This document shows, in pieces, positions 36,201 through 44,966 of a stretch of DNA of 64,000 bases. Origin of the DNA: Microtetraspora sp. NBRC 16547. GTDB taxonomy: Bacteria; Actinomycetota; Actinomycetes; Streptosporangiales; Streptosporangiaceae. Every line of letters begins with the position of its first letter. Positions within the stretch are counted from its first letter, which is position 1. The position numbers and the translations under genes are program-made. Location of the stretch: positions 169,144 to 233,143 of the forward strand of contig NZ_BSSE01000009.1 in assembly GCF_030268965.1 (NCBI RefSeq), in the 5' to 3' direction. The notes beneath the pieces were generated by a model. The model was not told where the DNA came from. It saw only the letters and a program-made list of their open reading frames with translations, and searched no databases.

Positions 36201-38019
36201 CGTCATGCCGCGTCAGCCCCGGTCCGGCCTGGCGTATCCGGGTGGCCAGGCCGGCCGCGGTGGGGGCGGACAGGAATGCCGCAAGGGGCACGCTGTGCCC
36301 CAGCCGACGGGATAGCTCGATGACCACCCTGGCGGCGGACAGAGAGTGCCCGCCCAGGTCGGTGAATCGATCGTGTACGCCGACCTGCGGCAGGCCCAGC
36401 ACGTCGGCGATCACCTCGGCCACCAGGCGTTCGTCGTCGGTGCGGGGCGCGACCGGTGCCGCACCGGCTGACCTGGAGGCGCCGAGCTCGGGTAGAGCCG
36501 CCCGGTCCACCTTGCCGGTGGGGGCGAGCGCAAGCTCCTCGACCACGCCGATCCGGGTCGGCACCAGGTGATCGGGCAGCCGGGCGCGCAGCCAGTCCCG
36601 CAGCTCCGGCTCGCTCACTCCGGACGCCGCCACGTGGCCGACCAGATAGGCGATCCCGTCGTCGTCGGTCGCGGCCAGCACGATGGCCCGGCGTACCTCG
36701 GGATGGCGGGCCAGGGCGGCCTCCACCTCGCCCAGCTCCACCCGGTAGCCGCGGATCTTGACCTGGTCATCGGCCCGGCCGGCGAAGCGCAGCTCGCCGT
36801 CCACTCGGCGGACCAGATCTCCGCTGCGGTAGACGCGGCTGCCGTCCGGCTCGGTGCGGAAGGCGGGCGACTCACGCCCCAGGTAGCCGCGGGTCACCCC
36901 CGGTCCGCCGATCCACAACTCGCCGAGCTCTCCGTCCGGGACGGGGTTTCCGCCCTCATCGCGCACCGACAGCAATGCACCGGCCATCGGTTCACCCAAG
37001 GGCGGCTCATCCTCGTAGTCCCGGCCCACCTCGATGGCGGCGCAGGCGGTGGTGCACTCGGTCGGGCCGTACAGATTCAGCACCCGACGCACTCCGGGGT
37101 TGGCGTAGATCCGCCGTACCAGGGCACCGGTCAGTGGCTCGCCGCCGGAGAACACCGCGCGCACCCCGCTCGGCAGTGGCTCGCGCAGCAACACCGACAG
37201 CGCGGAGGGGACCCCGTAGACCGTGGTCACCTCCTCCCTGGCCGGCAGGCTCGGCAGCGCGAGCAGGTTGTCGGCCAGGATCACCGTTCCACCGGCGACC
37301 AGCGGCACGAAGAGTTGGGTGATCGACGCGTCGAAACAGATCGAGGAGCCGGCCAGCATGCCGCCCAGTTCCTCGGCGGTGTACGCCGACGCCTCCCAGC
37401 GCACCAGGTTCAGGGTGTTGCGGTGCTCCACCACGACGCCCTTGGGCGTTCCGGTGGAGCCGGAGGTGTAGATGACATACGCCGCATCGCTCGGATCTCC
37501 GGCCACATGGGGCGCCCCGTCGCCCGGCACCACGTCGTCGACGAGGATGGCCTCGGCACCGGTCAGGATGGCGGTCCGGCGCAGCGCGGCCGAGGTGATC
37601 ACAGCGGCCACGGCGGAATCCTCGGCCATGAACCGTAACCGCTCGGCCGGGTAGGCAGGGTCCAGCGGCACATAGGCCGCTCCCGCCTTCCACACCCCCG
37701 CGAGCGCGGGAATCAGCCACTCGTCGCGATCCAGGCAGACGCCGACCAGTTGGCCGCGCCCGATGCCCCGTTCGGCCAGGGTGCGGGCGATGTCGTCGGC
37801 TCTGCGGTCCAACTCGGCGTAGCTGAGCCGGCTGGTGCCCGCCACGACGGCGATGCGGTCCGGGGTCCGCCGGCTCTGGACCTCTATCGCTTCGTGGACG
37901 CGACCTGGTGCCTCTAACCTCAGCCCATCGCCCCCGTGTCCGTCTTGCCGCTCGGTCGGGTTCGGTCCACCCTGCCGCCCCGTCGTACCCGGCTCGACGC
38001 GTGTCACATAAACGGACAA
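33232..38019 (-). CDS. NRPS A: A-T-C-A-T initiation and first extension module
   Basis: 1595 residues. TTG start preferred because GAGGA lies just upstream; a GTG four codons later is possible. Module 1 begins directly with A (YTSGSTGTPKGVVVEH near 186) and T (LGGHSLSAARV near 558), so it initiates the chain. Module 2: C (near 590-1010), with VVVDHIAFDGGS near 738, where the first His of HHxxxDG is Asp but the catalytic second His remains; A (YTSGSTGTPKGVEVSH near 1168); T (LGGHSFAATRM near 1544). Pocket residues read DATGFGLTA-K for module 1 (no match I trust) and DASLVGAVT-K for module 2 (loosely like aromatic codes). The product should be a dipeptide passed to NRPS B. No MbtH protein or phosphopantetheinyl transferase is in the window. 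Confidence 0.92.
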   Translation of the reverse strand: MSVYVTRVEPGTTGRQGGPNPTERQDGHGGDGLRLEAPGRVHEAIEVQSRRTPDRIAVVAGTSRLSYAELDRRADDIARTLAERGIGRGQLVGVCLDRDEWLIPALAGVWKAGAAYVPLDPAYPAERLRFMAEDSAVAAVITSAALRRTAILTGAEAILVDDVVPGDGAPHVAGDPSDAAYVIYTSGSTGTPKGVVVEHRNTLNLVRWEASAYTAEELGGMLAGSSICFDASITQLFVPLVAGGTVILADNLLALPSLPAREEVTTVYGVPSALSVLLREPLPSGVRAVFSGGEPLTGALVRRIYANPGVRRVLNLYGPTECTTACAAIEVGRDYEDEPPLGEPMAGALLSVRDEGGNPVPDGELGELWIGGPGVTRGYLGRESPAFRTEPDGSRVYRSGDLVRRVDGELRFAGRADDQVKIRGYRVELGEVEAALARHPEVRRAIVLAATDDDGIAYLVGHVAASGVSEPELRDWLRARLPDHLVPTRIGVVEELALAPTGKVDRAALPELGASRSAGAAPVAPRTDDERLVAEVIADVLGLPQVGVHDRFTDLGGHSLSAARVVIELSRRLGHSVPLAAFLSAPTAAGLATRIRQAGPGLTRHDGRTRYPLTEMQRQFWTLRQLHPHSPVTTLGIRLRVRDLPEAALLRTALDAVVRRHEVLRSTVAVDEDGVPYAVVHPPTTVPLVEHAVGEDPDKVARTAAAHVFDMTSEVPLLRADLCWLGDTEAELVVVVDHIAFDGGSVGVLMGELAAELGGEPVPGPVVQVGDVAVQQLEQPDLVRLREYWQAELAGAPVADPPPADLTAGRAIRPLSEEFVTGVTALAQDCGATPFAVYLAGLALAGGEPDTLVGAVAARRARPELTEAIGPLVDTVPVRLRPVGALTFRDLVRQAADATTRALVHQEIPSADLPRAPVLLAVQHAEVPVRMGDLELLTELGSGAAVHERSVLVNRTVAGTELQLEYAYAHLDPAQAEAYLDRLTWLLRCALADPDRPLSAFELVTPGERALLLAAAAGPEPREVPETVPQALAVHTDGTAVVGPDGTSLSYAELNDWADRVAAALLEHGVARGEVVGVCLPRDHLMPAVLLAVWRAGAAYLPLDPEHPAERLRWLAEDAGARVVLTRGGVAVPGLPTLDLDRLAMVHDGQGELPAVRAGDLAYVLYTSGSTGTPKGVEVSHGNLAALVAGMAAALKLGPRDVQPAVAPLTFDASASELWSVLARGGACVVVDRATAVDGHALTELIVTSKATVVDLVPTTYRMLLAAGWAGDPALRAVVGGEVLDPALAEQILPRVGELWNAYGPTEATVTSTLHRVRAYEAGRVPIGLPMPGERAYVVDSELRLVPPGAVGELLLGGTGIARGYRGRPDLTATAFVDDPFVPGGRCYRTGDLVRWRPDGTLEFHGRRDHQVKVRGYRIELGEIETVLHEVADGAVTVVGSGAQAHLVGYVAPETTDLAAVERHVRSRLPAHMVPRRWIALPALPSLPSGKVDREALPEPVDDPNAERVAPRTDPERLVATIWTAVLERSTIWADDDFFALGGHSFAATRMVGRLRETLGLAVPVWLLFERPVLADFAAGLEELLVAELMDGSDA

Positions 38020-38216
38020 TTCGTCCTCTTTCCCCCGTCAAGATTGCGACTGATGACCGGAAGTCATTCAGAGGCCCCCAATTGGCCAATAGTGTGAAAA
38101 AGCTCCCTTGGAGGCGGCTTGCAATCTGCTTGGCCGGCGGTTGCCTGCCGGACTTGTGCGCCGGCCTGGCTGTGCCGCTGACAGCGGAGCGGGGGTCGAC
38201 GCGCGCGGTGACCGGA
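38020..38216 (-). promoter_or_regulatory. NRPS operon upstream region
   Basis: 197 bases between the phospholipase gene stop and the NRPS A start; the only place for the operon promoter. The half nearer the gene is unusually AT-rich for this genome and includes the perfect palindrome ATTGGCCAAT (38081-38090) and an ATGAC/GTCAT inverted repeat around 38053-38067. No -10/-35 pair is clear. No pathway-specific regulator gene is adjacent. Confidence 0.45.
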
Positions 38217-40115
38217 TCACTGTGAGAGCGTCGGCGGAACGTTCCCCTCATCGGGAGGCAGCGGGTGCATCGTGCCCGCGTACCGCCGGGCGAAGGCGGT
38301 GGCCCCGTCGACGGTGACGGTCACGTCGTATCTGCCGCCGTCGGTGGGCCACGTCAGGACCGCCTCCTCGTGCGGGCCGACGATCCGGGTGCGTACCCCT
38401 CCACCGAAGTCGTTCGGGGTGAGTGTGAAGCACGTGGCCTCGCCGCCGTCGTTGCCCAGGAGGAACTCCACCGATGCGGTCCCCGGGTCGTCGTCGCACG
38501 GAGCCGCCGACACCCGGGGGAGCGGGGCGTCGTCCCGGCCGGCTTCCGGCACCGTCCCCGCGAAGCGGCAGAGGAAGCCGTCGGCGCCGTGGACGGTGAA
38601 GTCGTAGCGCCCGCCGGTGCGCGCCGCGTCCCAGGTGTAGGTGGCGGTGCTGTGCGCGGCCACGGTGAACGGCGTGCCCGCGAACGGCAGCGCGATGTTG
38701 GGGAACACCGTGAAATGGAAGGCCACCGGGCCGTCGTTGGCGAGCGTGCAGGTGACCACGCCGCTCCCGCGCTCCGCCGTGGCGTCGGCCCAGGGGCGGT
38801 AGGGCAGCGGACGGTGCGGGCGAGCGCCGCCCGCCTCCTGCACCGGCATGGTCTGCCGGCCGGTGGCCGGGATCTCCACCGGCGGCAGCGCCGCGGCCGC
38901 GTCCGCCTCCGCCATCAGCACGCGCGTGTCCGGCAGCGAGGGGATCGAGAAGTCGGGCCGGGCGAAGTCGAAGCAGCTGGTGAGGTCCCCGCACACGGCG
39001 CGGCGCCACGGCGAGATGTTGGGCTCGCGCACGCCGGTGACGAGCTCCAGGAAGCGCTGGACGGAGGTGTGGTCGAAGACCTGCGAGTTGATCCAGCCGC
39101 CGCGCGACCACGGCGAGAGGACCCAGAGCGGCACGCGGTTGCCGAGCCCGATCGGCTGCCCGTCCACGAACTCCTCGGGGGTCCCCGGAGCAGGGAACGG
39201 CGGCACCACGTGGTCGAAGAATCCGTCGTTCTCGTCGTACATGACGAGGAACACGGTGTGCCGCCAGACGTCGGGGTTGGCGAACAGCGACTGGAGTGCC
39301 GTGTTCACCCAGTGAGCGCCGTAGGCGGGGCTGGCGTCCGGGTGCTCGCAGAACAGGTACGGCGCGACCAGCCAGGACACCGTCGGCAGCGTGCCGTCCT
39401 CGCAGTGTGCGTCGAACGCCGCGAGGTCCCACCGCGTCATGGCGTCGATGTGGCGTGGGTCGTCCTTCGGGAAGGTGTGGAACCGGCTGAAGTACTCCAG
39501 GGCGTTGTCGTCGTAGTTGCCGTGCCGCTCGTCCTGCCCGGGAGTGTGGTAGACGCGCCAGGTGACGCCCGCCGCGGACAGGCGCTCGGCGTACGTGGTC
39601 CAGTCGCAGACCGGGTTGTCGGGCATCGGGGTGTTGTCGGTCCACGGGCCGGTCGTGCCGTCGCGGCCGGGGCCTGCCGTCCCCGTCCACAGGTAGAGGC
39701 GGTTCGGGCTGGTCGGCCCCGCCAGCGAGCAGAAGTACGCGTCGCACAGCGTGAAGGCGTCGGCCAGCGCGTACTGGTACGGGATGTCCTCGCGGGTGAG
39801 GTAGCCCATGGAGAGCTCGCCCTTGGCGGTCGTCCAGCGGTTCATCGCGCCGTTGTTGATCGCCTGGTGGCCGGAGTCCCAGTCGTGCGGCAGGCCCTCG
39901 GCGTTCTGCGCGTCGAACCTCGTGGTGTCCATGCGGAACGGCAGCAGGAAGCCGTCGGCCCTGGACGGGGCGGGCTGGCGGAAGACGCTGTCGCCGTCCG
40001 GGAAGGTCAGCGCCTGACGGTCGCCGAAGCCGCGCACGCCGTTCAGGGTGCCGAAGTAGTGGTCGAAGCTGCGGTTCTCCTGCATCAGGATGACGACGTG
40101 CCGGATGTCGTCCAA
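38217..40115 (-). CDS. Phospholipase C/phosphoesterase family protein lacking a signal peptide
   Basis: 632 residues. Phosphoesterase domain (PF04185, about 1-400): HVVILMQENRSFDHYFGTL at residues 6-24, normally preceded by 40 or more residues with a Tat signal, here absent. Further motifs: PTSPNRLYLWTG, VFLVMYDENDGFFDHV and SPWSRGGW. Two C-terminal beta domains of the bacterial PLC type follow (about 430-530 and 535-625: GRYDFTVHGADGF, GRYDVTVTVDG). TTG start with AAGGAAG upstream, four bases after the HAD stop, so it is the last gene of the ABC operon. It should hydrolyse phosphodiesters, presumably inside the cell unless exported with a partner. Confidence 0.88.
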   Translation of the reverse strand: MDDIRHVVILMQENRSFDHYFGTLNGVRGFGDRQALTFPDGDSVFRQPAPSRADGFLLPFRMDTTRFDAQNAEGLPHDWDSGHQAINNGAMNRWTTAKGELSMGYLTREDIPYQYALADAFTLCDAYFCSLAGPTSPNRLYLWTGTAGPGRDGTTGPWTDNTPMPDNPVCDWTTYAERLSAAGVTWRVYHTPGQDERHGNYDDNALEYFSRFHTFPKDDPRHIDAMTRWDLAAFDAHCEDGTLPTVSWLVAPYLFCEHPDASPAYGAHWVNTALQSLFANPDVWRHTVFLVMYDENDGFFDHVVPPFPAPGTPEEFVDGQPIGLGNRVPLWVLSPWSRGGWINSQVFDHTSVQRFLELVTGVREPNISPWRRAVCGDLTSCFDFARPDFSIPSLPDTRVLMAEADAAAALPPVEIPATGRQTMPVQEAGGARPHRPLPYRPWADATAERGSGVVTCTLANDGPVAFHFTVFPNIALPFAGTPFTVAAHSTATYTWDAARTGGRYDFTVHGADGFLCRFAGTVPEAGRDDAPLPRVSAAPCDDDPGTASVEFLLGNDGGEATCFTLTPNDFGGGVRTRIVGPHEEAVLTWPTDGGRYDVTVTVDGATAFARRYAGTMHPLPPDEGNVPPTLSQ

Positions 40116-40119
40116 GGGG

Positions 40120-40815
40120 TCACTTCCTTTCCGCTGGTGCTGTGAGGGAGGCGAGCAGGGCGAGGTCCACCGGTTCCAGGGAGTCCAGAACCGTCCTCCT
40201 GGCAGCGGGCCGGATCCGCACCGTGGAGGTCACCGCCAGTACCGCGCACCCGGCGGCCTCGGCCGAGGCGATGCCCGTCGGGCTGTCCTCGACGGCCACG
40301 CACGCCCGCGGGTCGACGCCGAGGGCGGCGGACGCGGCGAGGTACGGGTCGGGCGCGGGCTTCGAACGGACGGTGTCCTCGGCGGCGACGGTCAGCGCGA
40401 ACCTGTTCGCTCCCAGCACGTCGCGCACGACGTCGACGACGAGGCGCGGGGACGCGGAGACGATCGCCATGGGCACGCCGGCCGCCGCCAGCTCGTCCAG
40501 CAGGCGCGGCACGCCCGGGCACGGGACCACCTCGCGGGTGACCCGGGCGGCGAACGCGGTGTCGAGTTCGGCGGCGAGCGCGCCGGGGTCGCCGGCCGAT
40601 GGGCCGCCGGTGCGGTGGAGGCGAGCGCCGGTGCGGTGGAGGTGGGCGGCGGTGTGCGCTGCGGGACGTCCCACCACATCCGGCATGTCGGCTTCGGTCA
40701 GCGGCCGCCCCATCCCGGCGGCCACCTGCTCCACCGCGGCCCACCACAGCCGCTCGGTGTCGACCAGGGTGCCGTCCATGTCGAACAGGACGGCGGCGGG
40801 GAGGCGACGTCTCAC
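40120..40815 (-). CDS. HAD-superfamily phosphatase (beta-PGM/Gph-like)
   Basis: 231 residues from a GTG (VRRRLPAAVLFDMDGTLVDTE) overlapping the ATPase stop as GTGA. Motif I DMDGTLVDT (Asp nucleophile near 11), motif II VSASP (near 113), Lys of motif III in RSKPAPDPYL (near 146) and motif IV VEDSPTGIASA (near 168). The long cap domain places it in subfamily IA. It probably dephosphorylates an imported or released sugar or alcohol phosphate. Confidence 0.9.
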   Translation of the reverse strand: MRRRLPAAVLFDMDGTLVDTERLWWAAVEQVAAGMGRPLTEADMPDVVGRPAAHTAAHLHRTGARLHRTGGPSAGDPGALAAELDTAFAARVTREVVPCPGVPRLLDELAAAGVPMAIVSASPRLVVDVVRDVLGANRFALTVAAEDTVRSKPAPDPYLAASAALGVDPRACVAVEDSPTGIASAEAAGCAVLAVTSTVRIRPAARRTVLDSLEPVDLALLASLTAPAERK

Positions 40816-41945
40816 GGCCGACCCCCGCTGTTCCCGCCGCGTCGCCGGGCCACCAGCACCGGCCGGTCCGGCAGCCTCACCGTCGCCGTCACGCCGACCG
40901 GGAGCGCGGCCGCGGTGTGGGCCGGCACATCGGCCAGCACGTCGGAGCCGCCGGCCAGCCGCACGGTCAGCCTCGTCGTCGCCCCCAGGAACGTCGCACT
41001 CACGATCCGGGACGTGCCGTCCCCGTCCGCCAGGACCTCGACCGCTTCGGGCCGTACCAGCACGTCCACCTCGCCGGCCTCGCCTGCCGCCTCGCCGTCG
41101 CCCGGCAGTGTCCCGTCGACCGGCAGGGTGCGGCCGAGGACGGACACGGTGCCGCCGTCCGGCCCCGCCCGTCCCGGGATGCGGCTCATCACGCCCACGA
41201 ACTCGGCGACGAACGCCGTCGCGGGCCGCGCGTACAGCTCCGCCGGAGGCGCGCACTGCTCCAGCCTGCCCGCGCGCATCACCGCGACCCGGTCGGCTAT
41301 GGAGAGCGCCTCCTCCTGGTCGTGCGTCACGAACAGGGTCGTGATGCCGAGTTCCTGCTGGAGGCGGCGGATCTCCTCGCGTAGCGTCAGCCGTACCTGC
41401 GCGTCGAGCGCCGACAGCGGCTCGTCGAGCAGCAGGACGCGTGGCCGCAGCGCCAGCGCCCGGGCCAGCGCGACGCGCTGCTGCTGGCCGCCGGACAGCT
41501 GGTGCGGGAAGCGGGCGGCGTGTTCCGGCAGCCCCACCAGCTCCAGGAGTCCGGCGGCGCGGGCGCGTCGCGCGGCCCCGCCGACACCGCTCATCCGCAG
41601 CCCGAACGCGACGTTGTCGACGGCGGTCAGGTGCGGGAAGAGACTGTACGACTGGAACACCATGCCCGTGTCGCGGCGGTGCGCGGGGACACGCGTGACG
41701 TCCGCGCCGTCCACGAGCACCTCGCCCCTGTCGGGTCGTTCGAACCCGGCGACGATGCGCAGGGCGGTGGTCTTGCCGCAGCCGGACGGGCCGAGCAGAG
41801 CCACGAGTTCGCCGGGGCCGATCGCCAAATCCAGGCCGTCCAGCGCGGTCGTGGACCCGAATGCGCGGTGCAGCCCGCGGAACTCGACGGTTGAGCCCGT
41901 ACGCGCCGGGGTGCGGGTCTCACGATCGATCAATGGGTGGGTCAC
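40812..41945 (-). CDS. ABC transporter ATP-binding protein (PotA/PhnT-like)
   Basis: 377 residues. Walker A LLGPSGCGKTT (about 50-60), Q-loop MVFQSYSLFPHL, signature LSGGQQQRVALARAL (about 150-164), Walker B VLLLDEPLSALD and the switch His in TTLFVTHDQEEAL. A TOBE-type C-terminal domain (about 265-370) marks the spermidine/iron/2-aminoethylphosphonate uptake class. Powers the two permeases encoded upstream. Confidence 0.93.
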   Translation of the reverse strand: MTHPLIDRETRTPARTGSTVEFRGLHRAFGSTTALDGLDLAIGPGELVALLGPSGCGKTTALRIVAGFERPDRGEVLVDGADVTRVPAHRRDTGMVFQSYSLFPHLTAVDNVAFGLRMSGVGGAARRARAAGLLELVGLPEHAARFPHQLSGGQQQRVALARALALRPRVLLLDEPLSALDAQVRLTLREEIRRLQQELGITTLFVTHDQEEALSIADRVAVMRAGRLEQCAPPAELYARPATAFVAEFVGVMSRIPGRAGPDGGTVSVLGRTLPVDGTLPGDGEAAGEAGEVDVLVRPEAVEVLADGDGTSRIVSATFLGATTRLTVRLAGGSDVLADVPAHTAAALPVGVTATVRLPDRPVLVARRRGGNSGGRP

Positions 41946-42763
41946 GAGGTCTCCTTAGTGCGGCGAGCGCGTCCGGTGGCGGCGAGCACCAGCAGCAGCA
42001 CCCAGGTGACGAGCAGGCCGATCATCGACGCGGCCACCGACATCTGCGCCTGCGAGCCGCTGATGACGACGATCCACACGGCGAACGGCTGGTAACCGAG
42101 GATCGCCGCGACCGTGTACTCGCCGAACACGAGCGCGAGGGTAAGGAACGCGGTGTTGAGCAGGGCGCCGCGAAGGTTGGGCAGCACCACGTGGACGAGG
42201 GTGCGCGGCCAGGACGCCCGGCAGGCCCGCGCGGCCTCGACGAGCACGCGCAGGTCGATGGCGGCCAGCCCGGCGTCCAGCGTGCGGTACGCCAGCGGCA
42301 GCGCCATCAGCGTGTACGCGAGCACCAGGACGCCGGGGAAGTCCGGGTTCTGCAGCCCGACGAACGCGTCGAAGAGCGGGGTGCCGGCGAAATGGTCCGG
42401 TCCCCAGCGCAGCACCGCGCTGATCCCGGCGACCAGGGCCATCGCCGGCACGACCAGCGGCAGCAAGCACACCAGCTCGACGAGCGTGCGCAGGCGCGGC
42501 GCCGTCAGCCGTACCGTGATCAGCGCGGGCAGAAGCAGGACCAGGACGAGGGCGACCGTGGCGGCGCCCACTTTGACGGTCAGAACCAGGCTGCCGGTGA
42601 AGCCGTCGGCTCCGAACATGCCGGTGTACGCCTCGAAGTCGACACCCTTGCGCGGGTCCTCGACGCTGAAGGCGACGGCGCAGGCGAGCGGGACGAGGAA
42701 GTACGCGCCGGCCGCCAGCCACACGGCGGCGCGGCCGTATCGGGCCCCGCTCAGCCGAGCCAT
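41942..42763 (-). CDS. ABC transporter permease 2
   Basis: 273 residues, six hydrophobic segments and the EAA loop VEAARACRASWPRTLVHVVLP (about 175-195), which contacts the ATPase. Stop overlaps the ATPase start (ATGA) and the start overlaps permease 1 by 13 bases, giving a tightly coupled operon. Confidence 0.9.
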   Translation of the reverse strand: MARLSGARYGRAAVWLAAGAYFLVPLACAVAFSVEDPRKGVDFEAYTGMFGADGFTGSLVLTVKVGAATVALVLVLLLPALITVRLTAPRLRTLVELVCLLPLVVPAMALVAGISAVLRWGPDHFAGTPLFDAFVGLQNPDFPGVLVLAYTLMALPLAYRTLDAGLAAIDLRVLVEAARACRASWPRTLVHVVLPNLRGALLNTAFLTLALVFGEYTVAAILGYQPFAVWIVVISGSQAQMSVAASMIGLLVTWVLLLVLAATGRARRTKETS

Positions 42764-43599
42764 CGCGCGCTCCTGCGCTGGAGGGGCAGGTGGACGGCCA
42801 TGACGAGCCCGGCGACCAGCACCATGTCGACGCTGAGCGCGAGCGCGATGTTGCCGTCGCCGACGAGGACGTTGCCCGACAGCGCGTCCGCGATCTGCAT
42901 CGTGACCAGCGGCACCGAGCTGCCGACCATGGCGGCGGCGGTCGCGTACGCGCTGAACGCGGTGCCGAAGAGCAGGACGTAGCCGCCGAGCAGCGACGGC
43001 GCGAGGATCGGCAGCGCGACGTGCACCCAGTACCGGAAGGCGTTCGCGCCGTTGTTGTGGGCGGCCTCCCGCCACTGCCGCCGCAGCCCCTCCAGCGCGG
43101 GGGTGAGGGTGAGCACCATGAGGGGGATCAGAAAGTACTGGTAGACCAGGGTCAGCCCCCAGAAGCCGTACAGGCTCCAGCCGTGGCGGAGCAGGTCGAG
43201 GTGCCGGGTCAGCACGCCGGCGTTGCCGAGCGTCGCCACGAACGCGAACGCGAGCGGCACACCGGCGACGTTCGCGAGGACACCCGCCCCCGCCAGGGCA
43301 GCCTCGCGCAGGGCGCGGAATCGCGAGGTCACGATCACCTGGGCGAGCGGGAGGCCGGCGGCGCACGCGATCAGCGCGGAGACGGCGGAGAGCTTGACGC
43401 TGCCGATCAGCGCGGTCAGGTAGGGCCCGTGCAGGGACGCGGTCAGGTTGGCCGCGGTGAGGCGCACCCCGCCCGGTGCCGTCGCCGGCGTCGTGAACGC
43501 GCCGAACACCATCATCGCCGCGGGCAGCCCGAACACGACCACGGCGAACAGCAGCAGCGGCGCGACCCCGAGCCACCGTTCCGGACGCGGGACGTTCAT
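42751..43599 (-). CDS. ABC transporter permease 1
   Basis: 282 residues from MNVPRPERWLGVAPLLLF, six hydrophobic segments and the EAA-like loop REAAHNNGANAFRYWVHVALP (about 168-188). ATGA overlap with the binding-protein gene. Heterodimer partner of permease 2. Confidence 0.9.
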   Translation of the reverse strand: MNVPRPERWLGVAPLLLFAVVVFGLPAAMMVFGAFTTPATAPGGVRLTAANLTASLHGPYLTALIGSVKLSAVSALIACAAGLPLAQVIVTSRFRALREAALAGAGVLANVAGVPLAFAFVATLGNAGVLTRHLDLLRHGWSLYGFWGLTLVYQYFLIPLMVLTLTPALEGLRRQWREAAHNNGANAFRYWVHVALPILAPSLLGGYVLLFGTAFSAYATAAAMVGSSVPLVTMQIADALSGNVLVGDGNIALALSVDMVLVAGLVMAVHLPLQRRSARWLG

Positions 43600-44750
43600 C
43601 CGGCGACAGCCTGGGACCAGCCCTGGACGACGGCCTGCTTGGCCAGGCTGATCTGAGCCTGCGTGGGGAAGGCGGCCGTGCCGTCGCCGGGCGCCTGCGG
43701 GAGCTTGGCGGCGGAGGTCGCGTCGAGGGTTCCCGCCTCGCTCATCGCGGGCATCAGCACCGGGCGGGCGTAGCCCTTGAGCCAGAGGTTCTGGCCTTCG
43801 GGGCTGTACAGGAACTCCTGCCACAGGCGGGCCGCGGCCGGGTGCGGCGCCCACTTCACGATCGCCTGGGAGTAGTACTCGGCGTACACGCCGTCGGCCG
43901 GGACGCTGACCTTCCAGTCGACGCCCTTGGCGCGGAGCTCGTCGGCGTACCCCGCGTTGAGGTAGTCCCAGGTGATGCTGATCGGCGTCTCGCCCTTCTG
44001 GATGGTCGCGGGGCTCGACTCGACGGGGTTGAAGTTGCCGGCCTTCTTCAGCCGGGCGAAGAACTCCAGGCCGGGCGTGATGTCATCGAAGGAGCCCTTA
44101 CTCGCGAGGGCCGCCGCGTAGACGGCGCCGAAGGCCGAAGCGGACTTCGTCGGGTTGCCGGTCAGCCCGACCTGCCCCTTGTACTGCGGGTCGAGCAGCT
44201 CGGCGAAGGTCTGCGGGCACTTCTTGACGCGGGCCGCGTCGCATCCGATCGAGACGTAGCCGCCGAAGTCGTTGTACCAGCGGGCATCGGCGTCCTTCTG
44301 CGCCTGCGGGATCTGGTCGAACGCGGCGACCCGGTACGGCGCCAGCAGGTTCTGCTCGGCCGCGCTGACGGCGAAGGCGCCGCCCACGTCGATGACGTCC
44401 GGGGACCGGTCCTGGCCCTTGCGGGAGGTGACGGCGTTGATCTCGTCCTGGCTGGAGCCGTCGGGGTTCTCCACCTCGACCTTGATCCCGTACTTCTTCT
44501 CGAAGGCGTCGATGATCTCGCCGTAGTTGGCCCAGTCGCGCGGTAGGGCGATCGCGTTCAACTTGGCCTCCTTCTTGGCCGCGGCGACAAGGGCGTCCAT
44601 GCCGCCGAGGTCCTGGGCCGAGGTCGCGGTCGCGGCCTTGTCGTCGCCGCCGGCCTGAGCCGTGCTGGTGGAGCCGCAGGCGCTGAGCCCGAGAACGGCC
44701 ACGATCGCGGAGCAGGCGAGAGTCGACGCGCGGGCGCGGTGCAGTGTCAC
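43596..44750 (-). CDS. ABC transporter substrate-binding lipoprotein
   Basis: 384 residues, GTG start after GGAG. Lipobox LSAC with Cys at about 25, then a Ser/Gly/Ala linker. The mature part has DALVAAAKKEAKLNAIALPRD and WANYGEIIDAFEKKYGIKVEV, the start of the type 2 periplasmic-binding fold seen in PotD, FbpA and PhnS. Hydrophilic solutes such as polyamine, ferric ion or 2-aminoethylphosphonate are the family range. The HAD and phospholipase genes in the operon favour a phosphorus compound, as inference. Confidence 0.9.
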   Translation of the reverse strand: MTLHRARASTLACSAIVAVLGLSACGSTSTAQAGGDDKAATATSAQDLGGMDALVAAAKKEAKLNAIALPRDWANYGEIIDAFEKKYGIKVEVENPDGSSQDEINAVTSRKGQDRSPDVIDVGGAFAVSAAEQNLLAPYRVAAFDQIPQAQKDADARWYNDFGGYVSIGCDAARVKKCPQTFAELLDPQYKGQVGLTGNPTKSASAFGAVYAAALASKGSFDDITPGLEFFARLKKAGNFNPVESSPATIQKGETPISITWDYLNAGYADELRAKGVDWKVSVPADGVYAEYYSQAIVKWAPHPAAARLWQEFLYSPEGQNLWLKGYARPVLMPAMSEAGTLDATSAAKLPQAPGDGTAAFPTQAQISLAKQAVVQGWSQAVAG

Positions 44751-44966
44751 GAGGTTCTCCCAGTCGGGGAAGTTGGCTGTACAACTCGAGCAATTACCTC
44801 GGAGAGCCGTGTCCGGAAAGTGAACGCGCAGAAACGGGCGGGCGAGGGTCCCGGGAAAAGGCGGTGCGCGGGGCGGCCGGCCGGCTCATGAACGATCGGC
44901 GGGGACGGCGAGCGTGTAGGGTCGCGCCAGAACGGCGGCGAACGGACGAGGGTGAGGTGGAACCAC
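44751..44966. promoter_or_regulatory. Divergent promoter region of ABC operon and GntR gene
   Basis: 216 bases between two divergent starts. A relatively AT-rich stretch at about 44770-44800 contains the TGTACA palindrome and CTCGAG, and is the best place for a GntR operator, 20-50 bases from the binding-protein start. I could not define the exact site. Confidence 0.4.
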
